Source: Rhabdornis inornatus
Lineage: Eukaryota; Chordata; Aves; Passeriformes; Rhabdornithidae
DNA length: 64,000 nucleotides
NCBI GenBank assembly: GCA_013397075.1
Contig: VWZS01000305.1
Coordinates: 1 to 64,000, forward strand
Direction: 5' to 3'
Below the pieces are notes generated by a model. It was not told the origin of the DNA and did not search any database. It saw only the letters and a program-made list of their open reading frames with translations. Positions 52,401 through 64,000 of the stretch are shown in pieces (the first letter of the stretch is position 1; every line of letters begins with the position of its first letter). A program made the position numbers and the translations under genes.

Positions 52401-55400
52401 GTCAGCTCTTCTTGTGTTCCATTGCTTCTAGAAACAATGTTGCATTGCTGTTTCTCTGGTCAGCTGCTCTTTTATGCTTTTATGACAGCTTTTGTGTTGT
52501 TTGTTTCCCAGTGTAGATTGTTTTCCACATGCAAATATGAAAAGCAAATAAAATTATACTAAATGGTATCAGAAAATTAAAGCATTTGGGAAGGACACTA
52601 AAGAAAGTTTAATACTCCCTTTGTATGAGAAAATTAGCACTCTCAAAGGTCTAAGTAAGCATGGTTAGGAATGTCTCTGGTGCCAATAACATAAAAAGTA
52701 GCCAAAATCCTTCTACCATCATCTAGTAATGAAATGTAACATGAAGACAAAAACAAAATAAAGTAAGCAAGCAAGTACTTAGGAGAGAAGCAGAGACTTC
52801 AAAGCCATTCAAATGGAAAGAAAGCCATCTGCAGCTCCTTGAGCAACATGAAGGCAAAGTGAGTTAGATTAAGTCTTCAAAGCGACAGATAAACACCCTA
52901 CAGGTGTAACTGCCAACCTATGGTTCCCTTTTCCACTCCAGACTCCAATTTACTGAAGTGAGGGGGTTTAGGCTACACAAAAGCTGCATCGAATCAGGAA
53001 CTGATCTATTAGATCCTACTTTTCAACAGAAAACCAGAAAAGCTTTGAAATTCTTAATTACTACATTTTTTAAAATGGAATAAGCATCCTCTGTAGCTTA
53101 TTTTTAGGTATTGAGGGAAAGTAGTCAAATCCACCAAAAGACTGATTGCTATTAAGAACTGAAGTGGTGTTATTGTAATAATTTACTTTTGTAGTGAGTT
53201 ACTTGTGATTTCACACTTTGATCCCCTTTTAAGTAGTGAGGTGTTTCTTTGTTGGTTTGGGAGTGCTAATTTCTGCAGTGCTGTTGTTATGCTGGTTTTC
53301 TTGAGCAGCAGAATGAATAATTGAATAATTATAAAGGAGAAGTTCATTAAAATGCACATGACTATAGAAACAATTTCCAGCAAACAACCTGTTGAAAAAT
53401 GTTTTTTTCCTAGAAAATAAAATCTTTCCTGTACACAGCTTCCCTCAAAAGCAGACCAGGGAATTACATCAACTGCACTGGGATGACTTTCCTCTCCACA
53501 TGCTTCTGTGAGAAACCTTACTCTGGGCAGGATTCCAAGTTCAGCGATAGAACTCTGCTGTTATTATGGGTAGCTCACCAAAACTCAAATTCTCAAATGA
53601 ATGTAAAACCAGATCTCAAGGGTATTGGAGGTTTAGGAATTGCAATACACCATTGCAGAATAACAGAATACGTTACAGAGCCTGCATCATAACATAGAAC
53701 ATTAATAAGAAAACTCTCTTTCACCTGGGACTTTTGAGACATTTCTTTTCTAGTGCAGAAGACAGCAAAACATGGGGTCCTATGGTGCTGAATACACTCG
53801 AGCCATTAGATCACAGAGTGAAGGAGTAGCTGCAGTGTTGGGCTGCAATGAGATCTAGGTGCTGCCTCTCCAGCTGCTGCACTTACTGCCTTAAAGAATT
53901 AAAGCAGCTACTGCACCCAGTGAGGAAGCAGTGGAGGAATCACGAAGAGAAAGAAGTTCCATGGAAAACTGAGCATTAAACAAATAGCTTAGTTCAAAGA
54001 GACAGTTTGAAAAAAAGAGTAATCTTGTGAGATTTTTCTGACACTCCTGGAGTTAACAACAGGATCAATCCTTCAGGTCTTTGTCACATGAGTTAACAGA
54101 CCCTGACAGTAACATGGACTGTTACTGTTCTCCAGCAGCTGGAGCAAGACAAGCTTATCTGCTGACCATTGAGGATTTTTCAGACTTAGGAACCTCATGT
54201 TTCACTACAGCCTCTGTAGTATAAAATGGACACAGGCCTGTGTACTACTGCTTTCCGGTCCCCAATTTCTATCACTTCTACTCATTGCAGCCTGTGTCTG
54301 TCTTCCAGTCATATTTTTCTGCTATACTTGTCAAAGTTTATTACTTTGATTCCAACTGCTGCTCAAAGTTTTTCTGGTCATTAGGTACTCATTTTAAAAG
54401 TCCAGGTGGCAAAGAAGACTCTGGAAATTTTCACTGATAAAAGTATTATTAACAACTAGTGAGACAGTTCACATGACTGGAATGCTAAAGACCTTTAAAT
54501 AAAATTTTCTAAGGGCAAGAGGTGAAGTAGGGAATGATGCAGTACTACAAAGACACTGCTAGCCTGTCTGTATATCCTGATAATTCAGAAACTAATTGTG
54601 AATGTGCTAAAACATAAAAGACAAGAAGAGAATACAGCAGAGTGGGAAGGAGGGAAATTATTTATAGACCATGAAACCATAGCTGAATTATTTCTTATGA
54701 CTTGTCTGCAGTGAGAGGCAGACTGCGGGGGAGCAATTGTCTTGCCATGGGAGAATTCAATTTCAGAAATGTAGCATGGAGGTCACACAACTTATTAGAG
54801 TTTCTAAAATTATTCCTTGCTATCCTTTAACACAGAAAGTATTATTGCTCTCAGTGCAGAGTAACTCAATTATGGTCTCACTACGATGGATAGAGCTACA
54901 TTAATTCCTAGGCTGCAGTCAGTCAGGGATATCTGGAGATAATAGATGGGATTTATGTCATGTAATTTTAATCATCCACCATGAGTTTAGAACTATTTGC
55001 CCTGGACTCTTTCTTCAGGCAAGAGAGGCAACGTGTTAGAAGGTGACATGCCACGCATCTTAGAGCCCTAGGAAGTCTCATCTTACCTCATGTTAGCTAT
55101 CCAAGTGGTAGATTTCTTCCCATCCAGATCCCCTCTGTAGTCAACACAAAGAGCAAGGCACCACCACAATATGAGCTACTAAATTCTAAATAGGTGTCCA
55201 AGACAGGCAAGATGATTCCCCTGAATATTAGCTGATGTTGCAAAATGGCTATTTTTCCATAGTTGATGAAAATTGTGAGTGTGGAGAAAAGCAGATAGAA
55301 AAAAAGCAAAAGAAAAATGGGAGTTCTATAAAAGAAACTGAAAGATGCTAAAAAGGAGAGTACTCCACCATGAAAGTGAAAATCTTTAGCCAAAAGCCTA

Positions 55401-57640
55401 CTCTGGTTCACTGCAAATGGAAATATTATTAAAGGCAGCTTTCCACTGCTCCACAGCATCGTATTTGTGAAAATACGACAACATTGAATTGTTACATTAT
55501 TGAACATAATATATAAATTAGAAGCTTGCAGCCCAGGAAATGAATAGGAAAGGCCAGAAATGCAAAGGAAAATATGTGGCTGGCAATAAGACAATAATGA
55601 GCCTTTACTAATAGTGATCTTGTGGCTGTGATGGCTTAAGGTTTGGACGCATGTTACCTTACTTTGGACATCAGAATAATAGTTATTTACATCTGAGGTA
55701 GTGACACTTCACTCCCTTTACAGTCAACTGAGAGAAATGGGACTTTTTAGGGCAAAATTCCTGTCATCTTGAAGCAACTATGTGAAGCAGTTCAGATGAA
55801 GCATCCCTACAAGTGTTTCTTTCCTTCCATGACTAAAAAGGAAGAACCATCAGATACCCAAGTTCTCCTCTGCAAAAATACTTGCTTGCTTTCCAAACTA
55901 CACCAGTTAACCCAAAATAAATGCACTAGCAATTAGAGAAGTCTCAGCAACAATATGAACTCATAATTTGAGAGACGGTAATTATTTTAGTAGATATGCA
56001 CAAAAGGTAGATAATGCATTAGTACTGCACCTCAGGCAGGGCATTCCAATCCTTTAGTAAATATGACAGATATGACAAAGCCTGAGGATAAAATTTTAAT
56101 CACGAGCCTCAGATAGCTTTCATCCAAGGGGATTGAGAAGGCCACTGGTCTATTAGTGTAAATTTTATAGGAATGCTATAAAGTCAGGATTCAATAGATT
56201 CGAATTCTGTGCCATTACTCAAAAAGAGAAAAATTCTAAAAGTCAGTCATTACATGGTGGTTATCCTGAAACTGTCCTTCTCCCCTTAAAATCCCCTGCC
56301 AAAGCTGTCATTTTCTCCACAGCATGCAGCCATAAAATAAGCCTTTAAATATGTGTAAACAACAGACTGTCTGTGCTGTTTCTGGGCTTATATAACACAA
56401 AATAGGTATTTAATTGAGTTCCTTTAATTTAAGGATAGTTGCACTAGGATTCCTTTGAAGTGGGAAGACTGTGCCATAAGACATGCAAGAGCTGAATCAG
56501 CTGCAGGATGCCTTTCTCTTGGCAAGCATATTGGGAGCCTCAAGCACTGACACTCATACCTTATGTTTCAGCTTTCCAGAACACTGACCTTGAGACAGAA
56601 CTGTAGTTTCAGGCCAAAAGATTCAGTCCAGGCAGAGTTATTTTAGAAGCCTGGAAACACAGGTTTACATAATATATTGTAAATATGTAACTATGAACTG
56701 TTACCAGTTTTAGTCAGCTGTGAGTCTGATCTGGTAATTTGGAAACATATTCTTCATCAAGGAGTGGGAAGACAAGGATCTTAAACAGAATAATTCTTAT
56801 TAAGAAGATAGTGACCTAAGGAAAAATTTGTATTTTTCATTATTTTATAAGAAAAAAAGCACATTCCTTCTGTTTGTAGTGGACTTTGCATTATAGCTAA
56901 GATTAAAACAGAAGGCCTGAGAAAATTTGCCAAATTCATCCTTTTTAAAAAGCAGATCAAAAATTAAGAATGAATACATTGAATCCTCCAGCTGTTGTAG
57001 AAGTTGGAATATGCAGCATCTCCTTTTCATCCTCCACTTTTAGGGAAAAAAAATAGCATTTAGGATTATACAGCGTGTTCTGTAGAAATGTTAACGCTTC
57101 TCACGATAAGGATTTAACCTTCGAAAGCAGAAGATGAAAGGCACCTTTGCCATGTAAGAAGACATTTCACCACTAGAGGGAACTATTGGACTTCAGTGCC
57201 CGTGCGGAGAAGCAGCAGCTGCGTTTCAAATGCTGGTGCTTGTTCCACCCCAGAAAGGTCTGCCCAACCTTGCTGAAATCACTGCAAGTGATAGATTGCG
57301 TTAATTATTACAACGTGCAGATGACAGAAAAGCATCGAAGCTTTTACGTGACTGTCAATAAGTGTTGAATATATGGTACATAGTATTTATAATAGAATAA
57401 GAGATTAAGAAGCTTGCTGCTCTTGGAAAGATTTAGAGACAATTTTACTGAATTCTGTACAAACATTGAACTATCTTAAATTAAAAAGCTACTGAAAAAG
57501 GTAGAAAGAGCTCATGTGATTTCCTAACAGGAGAAATCTCTGTTCAACACAGAGCATTATCCTTTGCTTGGTATTGCAGCAACCATTTTCAACAAGAATT
57601 ATATTCAGTGACACAGTAAAACTGTCTCTTCTGTTTGCTT
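49499..57640. other. Unique non-coding stretch
   Basis: No transposon recognised. The longest open frame is a 165-codon hydrophobic minus-strand frame (55097-55594) in a region whose minus strand is pyrimidine-rich, which suppresses stop codons. A small pocket with above-average CpG at about 51780-51870 has overlapping open frames on both strands and a splice-like plus-strand segment (51706-51755). No family could be recognised for any of them. Confidence 0.5.
57170..57183 (+). promoter_or_regulatory. CTCF-like motif, plus strand (one mismatch)
   Basis: The plus strand reads CCACTAGAGGGAAC, one base away from the CTCF core CCASYAGRKGGCRS (A instead of C at position 12). If both this and the 48155-48169 site are used, they point away from each other. 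Confidence 0.25.
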
Positions 57641-58475
57641 TCATAGAATCATAGAATGGTTCGGCTTAGAAGGGATATTTAAAGGGCATCTAGTCCAACA
57701 CCCCCTGGAATGAGCAGGGAAATCTTCAACTAGATCAGGTTGCTCTAAGCCCAGTCCAACCTGATCTTGAAAGATTTCAGAGATGGGGCATCCACCACTT
57801 CTATGGACAACCTGTGCAAGTGCCTCACCACCCTCATCGTAAAAAGCTTCTTCCTTACATCTAGTCCAAATTAAAGCTCTTTTAGTTTAAGCCATTACCC
57901 CTTTGTCCTATATGCCCTTGTAAAAATTCTCCAGCTCTCCTGTAGCTCCCTTTAGGTATCTGGAAGGTGCTGTAAGTTTTCCCCAGAGTCTTCTCTTGTC
58001 TGGGCTGAACAAGCCCAACTCTCTCATCCTCAGAAGAGGTGCTGCAGCTCTCTGATCATCTTTGTGGCCTCCTTTGCACCTGCTGCAGCAAGTCCACATC
58101 CTTCTTATGCTGGGGGCCCCAGAACAGGACACAGCAATCCAGGGGATTGCTCACCAGAGAGGGGCAGAGGAGCAGAATACCCTCCCTAACCCTGCTGCCA
58201 ATGCTGCTTTTGATGCAACCCAGGACATGTTTGGCATTTTGGGCTGTGAGTGCACAATTGCTGGGTCATAGTCAATCTCTCATCCAGCAGCATTCCCAAG
58301 TCCTTCTCAGCAGGGCTGCTGCTCATCCCCTAGCCTGTGTTGATACCAGGGTTTGCCCCAGCCCAGGTGCAGCACTTCGCACCTGGTCTTCTCGGACTTC
58401 ATGAGCCCACTACTTCAGTTTGTCCAGGTCCTTCTGGATGGCCCCCTTTCATCCACATGGGCCATGTGCAGTACA
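57641..58475 (-). mobile_element. CR1 LINE 3' portion, antisense, about 830 bp
   Basis: The plus strand begins with the diagnostic antisense terminal repeats tcatagaatcatagaatggtt. It then follows avian CR1 closely: 'catctagtccaacacccc', 'ccaacctgatcttgaaag', 'gatggggcatccaccacttct', 'tgcctcaccaccctcat', 'ccattaccccttt', 'gagtcttctcttgtctgggctgaac', 'ctgatcatctttgtggcctcc', 'gggggccccagaacagg', 'caggtgcagcacttcgcacct' and on to 'ccttctggatggcc'. This covers the 3' UTR and the C-terminal part of ORF2. Frames on the coding (minus) strand are broken by stops and indels; for example, residues RRLWGKL and RELGLFS of the usual C-terminal region survive in one open piece at 57908-58132. It is 5'-truncated and non-functional. 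It is one of the two best-preserved transposon copies here. Confidence 0.95.
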
Positions 58476-61400
58476 TTTATCTTTGTTTTCAGGGGTAGGG
58501 ATATTTTTGTTTGTCTTGGTTTGCCCTTCGCAGTTTGTGGTTAAATTTTTTCTTCATATTTTTTTAGGTCATTATACGTTGCTTCCTCTAAATGCTATGA
58601 AAAGCTGAAGGAGGGAACTGTATATGGCATTTTAAACAGGCTGTGAATTGGTTTTGCTCAATCCACACTTCTAAGGATGTTCCTCAAAAAGTCACTGCCT
58701 CCACATGACTCAGAGTTACATGCTACAGCTACATTTTAACAAAAGATCTGATAATTACTTTGGTAACAATATATGAATGCATTTCAGAAAATCAGCTAAG
58801 AGTTCTGAAATTTGATTTTTTTCCCACCCTCAGCAGTATGATGTACCATCAATGCATGACGTGGTCATGATTCCTCTTCCTCTGAAGCATCATGTAAGAA
58901 CTATGGTAGAATATCCTGCACTACTTACTGCCACATTCACGCACACAGCTCTGCAAGTGACTCCTGAGGGACAAGGCAAACTGTTAGAGAGGCAAGGCAG
59001 CACAGCACTAGTGCCTGCCTCCTTCCCTCCTCTGTTGTTCTGTTGTTTATCTGATGTAGCCTTGATGAGAGCAGTGATTTTAGCAGGTATGTTGCATTAT
59101 CTGACACATTTCCTCTGCTTCCAGCACCTGAGGTTGTTGAGTCACATGAAAGGGTTTCCTGTGGAGCATTGGCTTACAACACGGGGAAATACCTCCCTTT
59201 ATCATACAGCAGTACATTTGCTGCATGCCATGAGTGATTCAACAGCTGTATATTTTCCCTGTCAAGTGTGGAATTCCCCCAGTTCCCCCCTATATTGTGG
59301 GAATAAATCCAGTTTCCTGTGATTTAAAGTTTTCCTAGGTGATGGGTAGGACTTGTTGGTTGTTAAGTTTTCCCACACTCAGTTATTTACACACCCACTG
59401 CTCATTGCTGTTTTGTTTTTCAGAGTGGGCAGTCACTCCTCTTGCCATTCTCTGCAGAGCACCGAAGCCAGAAATTCTTCCCTTAGCCCCACACTCATCC
59501 TCAGAAATGACTGATGTGGGTTTGGCAGCACAGTTCCCCAACAGAGCTTAGAGAGCTTCATGTAATAAGAATATAAAGTTCATTCACTAAGTTATTTCCC
59601 AAAAATAATAAACCATTCTCCTATTGTCTGTCCTTGCTTGCTAAGGGGGGAAAAATGCCCTGGAATCAAACTGCTACTGTTCAATGTTGTACCAAGAAAA
59701 ATATGCCTCAACAGGTTGCCAAGATTTGTTGAAACTAGATATTGTTATAAAAAGCTACATAATTTCTCTTTTTTTGTTTGTTGTACAGGATGCTGATAGT
59801 TTAGAGAAGGCAGTAATTTGTATTTCCTTGTTTCTGCTGACTTTTTTTCTCCAGATAAGGTTTTCTTCCAATTAACTGTAATTCCCTAGTAAAATGTTTA
59901 TACCTTCCTTATATTTATTTTCTGTTGAACACTGAATGTAAAATTTGAGATGCTGCACCTGGGAAAATATGTAAGTACTTTGCTATACAAAGTTCTGTTT
60001 AATGCAAGTGTGTAAAATATGTTTGATTCTCTAAAATGTGGTGTTTAGCACTGAATACAGATTTTAGGTGTAGTCAGTGGCTAAAGTAGAAGTCTGGTGG
60101 AAACTGAGGACAAAGCTTCCAAGATTAAAAAATTAATCAAGTCATGTTTTAAGGCAGTTGAGTTAAACAGACAAATGATGTATTTATGTGGGATAACAGA
60201 TTATAATTGTGGCATTTAACTAGGACAGTGATGTGGGATGACAACAACAATCAGTGTATGCATGTAATAAAACTTGTTTATTCAATACACATATTTAAAT
60301 GGAATAAGTTGTGTCTCAAATACTCTGGTAACTACTGGGAATATACCTGGTAATAGCTGAACTCTGTATCAAAAAGATCCTTGGCCATTTGTGATTCCTT
60401 CCAATTCACATCCTAGTTTTACCAAGAAGCTCATCTGTGCAGGTCAGAAAGGAGCTGTTGCATGGTTTAGCTGTGTACCCATCTGAATGGAGGGAGCTTT
60501 GGAAATTAAAGTACACCTCAGCTTCTCAGCCTTATTGACACAAAATGTAGCTGCAGTTCAAGTATGTGTGCTGAAAAGGCAAGTTTTACACTGAAGAAAA
60601 AGGAGGAATACACCTTTGGTAGCTGAGATCCCATGAAGGGGTCAAGGGTCCCAGGAGGTAAAAACATGGCCTTGCTTGCAAAGAGCGAGGAGTATAAGAC
60701 AGCTTAGACCTGGGATGATAGGAAGGTGTTTGTATAGAAGGGAACATTTCCTCCACGTGTAGCAGTAAAGGGAGTACACAGCCCTTGTATGCACCCCTGT
60801 TAAATTATATTAAACAATTTCAAAACATGTACAAAGAACCATAGAAGCAATTTGAGATACTGGAAACTGCTGAGATTTATGAAAAGGAACAAGGGAGATA
60901 TAAGTCCAAGGTATTTATTTGAGATGAGTGAGTCATTCTGTACATGTGTTGATATGCAGAAACCGCCCTAATTCCCAGGAAAGTAATAATGAACATCTTC
61001 ATTGGTCAGAAAGAGAAACAAAGGTGTGATGTTGTTGTTACATTAGAACGTTTGGATTGTTTGCTAGAGTTGTTTTTAGCTGGTAATAAATGCAAGGCTA
61101 AACTGTAATATTAGACCATGGTAAAAGATGCCAAAGTGAACTTAGTTGAAGATACAAAACATATTTTGATGCATCAATTGTTCTGGAGCAGAAATAACGA
61201 CAAACTAAAAATAAAAACAAGGTAATATCAGTGGTAAAAGGCATACTTAAGGGTACATTGTCTTAAAACCCTGAAAATGTTGGATGTTGTACAAGTTTGG
61301 GGGGGATACATTAAGCTAAAGTTATTGGTCAGATCTGACAATCAATAGCTTTAGAAGGCTTGAACTATTGAACCCATCAAGAAGACAGTGCATGAGTATT

Positions 61401-62871
61401 TTTAAGTATATAATTGTACTTGATATTAAGTACACTCATTTCACTTGATGGATGGATACACTGAAACTAAGAATCATGCATCAAAGAAGAGCATTTAATC
61501 ACTGAAACTAACAATAACACAGTAAATTCCCCAACTTTTCAGATCTGGACCCTTTCTAGAAGACACATGTATAGAATGGATGCTATTTAGTTCTGTGTAG
61601 GGATAAACAATTGTAATGTTACAGTTTTGTGCTACAAACTCAATAAGACTCAATATTCAGGACATACTGTTACTATAGCATAGGATATTGAAGTTTTTAT
61701 TTCTACTTTATTGCTTTAATGAAAGCAGTCTGGTTCATATTTTTGCAAAGGAAAAAGACTGAGCAAAAAAGCCTTGAGAGACTAACAATGTTGAGAGCCT
61801 TAATGAATCAGGATATTGCTTAAAATAAGTCTATATTAAGTGAAATAACATATTAAAGGAAATGTAAATATACATGAATATATGAAGGTAATAATAGTAC
61901 ATTTTAAGTTTTGCTTTTGTAAGGTAACAATATATAAGTAATTTAACACTTTTCACAGTAAACAGTCAAGTCTTCATTTTATATTCATGAGTAAACATAG
62001 ATCTAAATTATTCAAGACAACACCTTAAATAAAAAGCTACTTTCATAGAATAGATAAACATTACAAGTTATGTCCAAGCAGAACTATTGCCTTAAGTATA
62101 AGAGCAGGGAAAGTTCTGTAAATTCTTCAAATGTCAAGCAATATAAAAATAAAAAGAATGTAAAGGAAAATAGCTACTGTTCATTACTATTTTAACAAGA
62201 ATTTTTGATACCTTGTCATTTACATTGAGTCATCTTAGATCATTAAGCACTTAGATGTTAGATGGCTGGTATTAGTTAAAATCAGTTAAAATTAGTTAAA
62301 TTATCTAGAGATAATAAATTCCTCTATCATCAATCATCTATAATGCATTCCTATTTCTTGAGGGTGAGTTGTTCCATTTTAAAAGCTGTCCAGATGTGGT
62401 ACCTATTCACTCCTCTTTGCTAACATCTATTAGACCAGTTGAAGTCAGATTATTTGAAGTCCAGTTCTGAGTGTACTTGTTCCAAAACCTTTTTGTTGTC
62501 CACAGAGGTTGACCACAGCTGGACAGCATTTGGCCCCTTTGTCCCCCATGCCAGAACATCCTGGCTGACTGCAACATCTTCTATATGAGTTTCCCACAGA
62601 GCAAAATAGAGGCCATCAAAGCTTTCAGAGTTCCTTAGCAAGTTGCAATAAAAAGCAATGTGGATAAAAGATAAAATAACTTTGGCCTCTCAGGAGTACA
62701 AATATATACCAATATTAATTTTTCTGTACGAAAAGCAGCATATATCCCAACCTTCGGAGACCAAATGAAATTTAAAAGAACTTCCCAAATCTCATTTGTT
62801 TGACTTTCAAATAACTTTTTAGATAAAACTGACACACATTTTGAAAACACCTGGAAGTGTCAGTAACTTTC

Positions 62872-62905
62872 TTCCTGAACAGCTAAGTTATTCCTGAACA
62901 GCTAA
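62872..62905. repeat. Two-copy tandem duplication, 19-bp period
   Basis: The word ttcctgaacagctaa occurs at 62872 and again at 62891, so a 19-bp unit is duplicated in tandem. Probably a replication-slippage event. Confidence 0.9.
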
Positions 62906-63265
62906 CCTATTATTGTGGCTATTAGTTAAGGCCACAATGAAGATATTAAAGCCACAAAATGAAAGAGAGAAAAACTTTAAAAAGAAAGAAATCACTGAGG
63001 TGTGACCCAGTTATCAGGCTATTTAAGATTTGTAGCATTTCCAGAAAAAACTCCCCTGCCTGGAAAAGATAATGCGCATTCTAGCGTTGTTAAGTTTGTT
63101 ACATGATGTTTTGTAACTCTGCTACTCCAAGACACTTTCTTAGTTCTGCGGCCTTCTTCTCCAACTGCTGAATGTTCCAGTGCCATTGTCTTTTATTGGA
63201 ATGGACTTTGTTCAGTTGGCAATGCAAACGTTTTAAAATAGCATCATATCTCTTATTCTGTACCT

Positions 63266-63282
63266 AAAAAAAAAAAAAAAAA
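63266..63282. repeat. A17 homopolymer
   Basis: Seventeen consecutive A on the plus strand with no recognisable retroposon body upstream. Confidence 0.95.
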
Positions 63283-64000
63283 TCACTTCAAAATTTTGTT
63301 GAAGTAAAACTATTTACAGAGGTGAGTTCAGCGCACCTACCTCTGTCCAAGTGTTTATTCTGACATTTGACCAAGTCATTCCACATTTATTTTTAGCTAC
63401 TGAAGAGACAGAGACCTCTAGGAAGCCACTTATCTGACTTATTTCAGATGTCTGGTTTAGGACATGAATAATGCCTCACTCTCCCATTAAGGAAAGAAAA
63501 GCTCTGTCCTACTAACCTTAAGTGTGGAGTTTGGTGTGGATATCTGCTCTGTAGATGTCTAAAATTTAACAAAGTAAATACCACCCAAGGACTCAGCATG
63601 TCACAGCTCTGGGAAAGCTTTGCATGTGGAAGATTTGAGGCTCCAGAATGAGAGGTGAGAAAGAAGATGACAAGCTTGTTTGGGTACAAATGGGAATACA
63701 AATGAGGTAACCTTAACAGCTGTACTAGCACCTTTGTAGCTCTACTGCATTTAAAATGGCACATTTTTCTTAGGCAATACTGCAGCAATGCAGGACTGTC
63801 AATTCTGCCCTCCTTACTGCCTTATGTGGAGAAGAATGGCTGCTGCAGAAAATCCTCTGAAAATTTGAATTCTGAATTGTTAAAAGAATGCAACGTTCAC
63901 TACAATAAAAAAGGAAATAATGGGCATTCTCTTAATGAAATTTGGGCTTATTTATCCTAGTTAAATAGCATGAGTGGTAATGTAAAATTGCTCTTGTGTC

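Larger units (their letters stand above)
58476..64000. other. Unique AT-rich non-coding stretch to the window end
   Basis: No transposon or gene recognised. A 156-codon plus-strand open frame (58852-59322) is the longest here, but it lacks family motifs and splice support. From about 59900 on the sequence is very AT-rich with almost no open frames until 62450. A 19-bp tandem duplication lies at 62872-62905 and an A17 run at 63266-63282. Confidence 0.5.

Noticed and set aside
57908..58404. Open frames of 74 and 121 codons on opposite strands
   Set aside because: They are fragments or antisense products of the CR1 element at 57641-58475.
58852..59322. 156-codon plus-strand open frame
   Set aside because: No motif, no repeat relation and no splice sites that would make it part of a gene; treated as chance.
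1..64000. CRISPR arrays, bacterial operons, insertion sequences, riboswitches or phage genes
   Set aside because: Nothing resembling them is present; the repeat content and sequence texture are those of an avian nuclear genome.

Overview
This is vertebrate nuclear DNA, almost certainly from a bird and most likely a passerine (songbird). It is AT-rich, has no operon-like or densely coding organisation, and is dotted with CR1 LINE fragments carrying the avian 3' end (ATTCTATGATTCTATGA type). It also has two decayed avian-type retroviral LTRs and one tRNA-Ile-headed, CR1-tailed SINE of the TguSINE1 kind (49374-49498), a family known from passerines. All repeat assignments are by eye from remembered consensus sequences; no database search was run.

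Layout. 1-5.3 kb is unique AT-rich sequence with a weak minus-strand exon candidate at its right edge. 5.8-18.3 kb is the repeat-rich part: an antisense CR1 3' end (5845-6035), a plus-strand LTR (7150-7668), a minus-strand LTR (11979 to about 12835) and a 1.75-kb sense CR1 with a broken reverse transcriptase (16560-18312). 18.3-34.9 kb is mostly unique, with one CR1 tail (22050-22317) and a second exon candidate (23575-23720). 34.9-35.35 kb is an old antisense CR1/L3-like copy that contains a perfect 68-bp palindrome. 37.2 kb holds a third exon candidate. About 39.54-40.64 kb is the only CpG island, a strong promoter candidate of unknown direction. 40.6-64 kb is mostly unique sequence with the SINE, one large antisense CR1 (57641-58475) and a few possible regulatory motifs.

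No protein-coding gene could be identified with confidence. The open reading frames in the window are short, unrelated to any protein I recognise, and generally explained by repeats, by the GC-rich island or by chance. Three minus-strand segments to the left of the CpG island (37153-37246, 23575-23720, 5323-5452) have good splice sites and can be joined in a consistent reading phase, so an unrecognised minus-strand gene starting at the island is possible. Pseudo-exons of this quality are common in introns and intergenic DNA, so this remains a hypothesis.

The most unusual structure is the perfect inverted repeat at 35114-35181. One arm aligns with the surrounding CR1 and the other is an exact reverse-complement copy of it, which is the signature of a fold-back or template-switch event, or of an assembly artefact.
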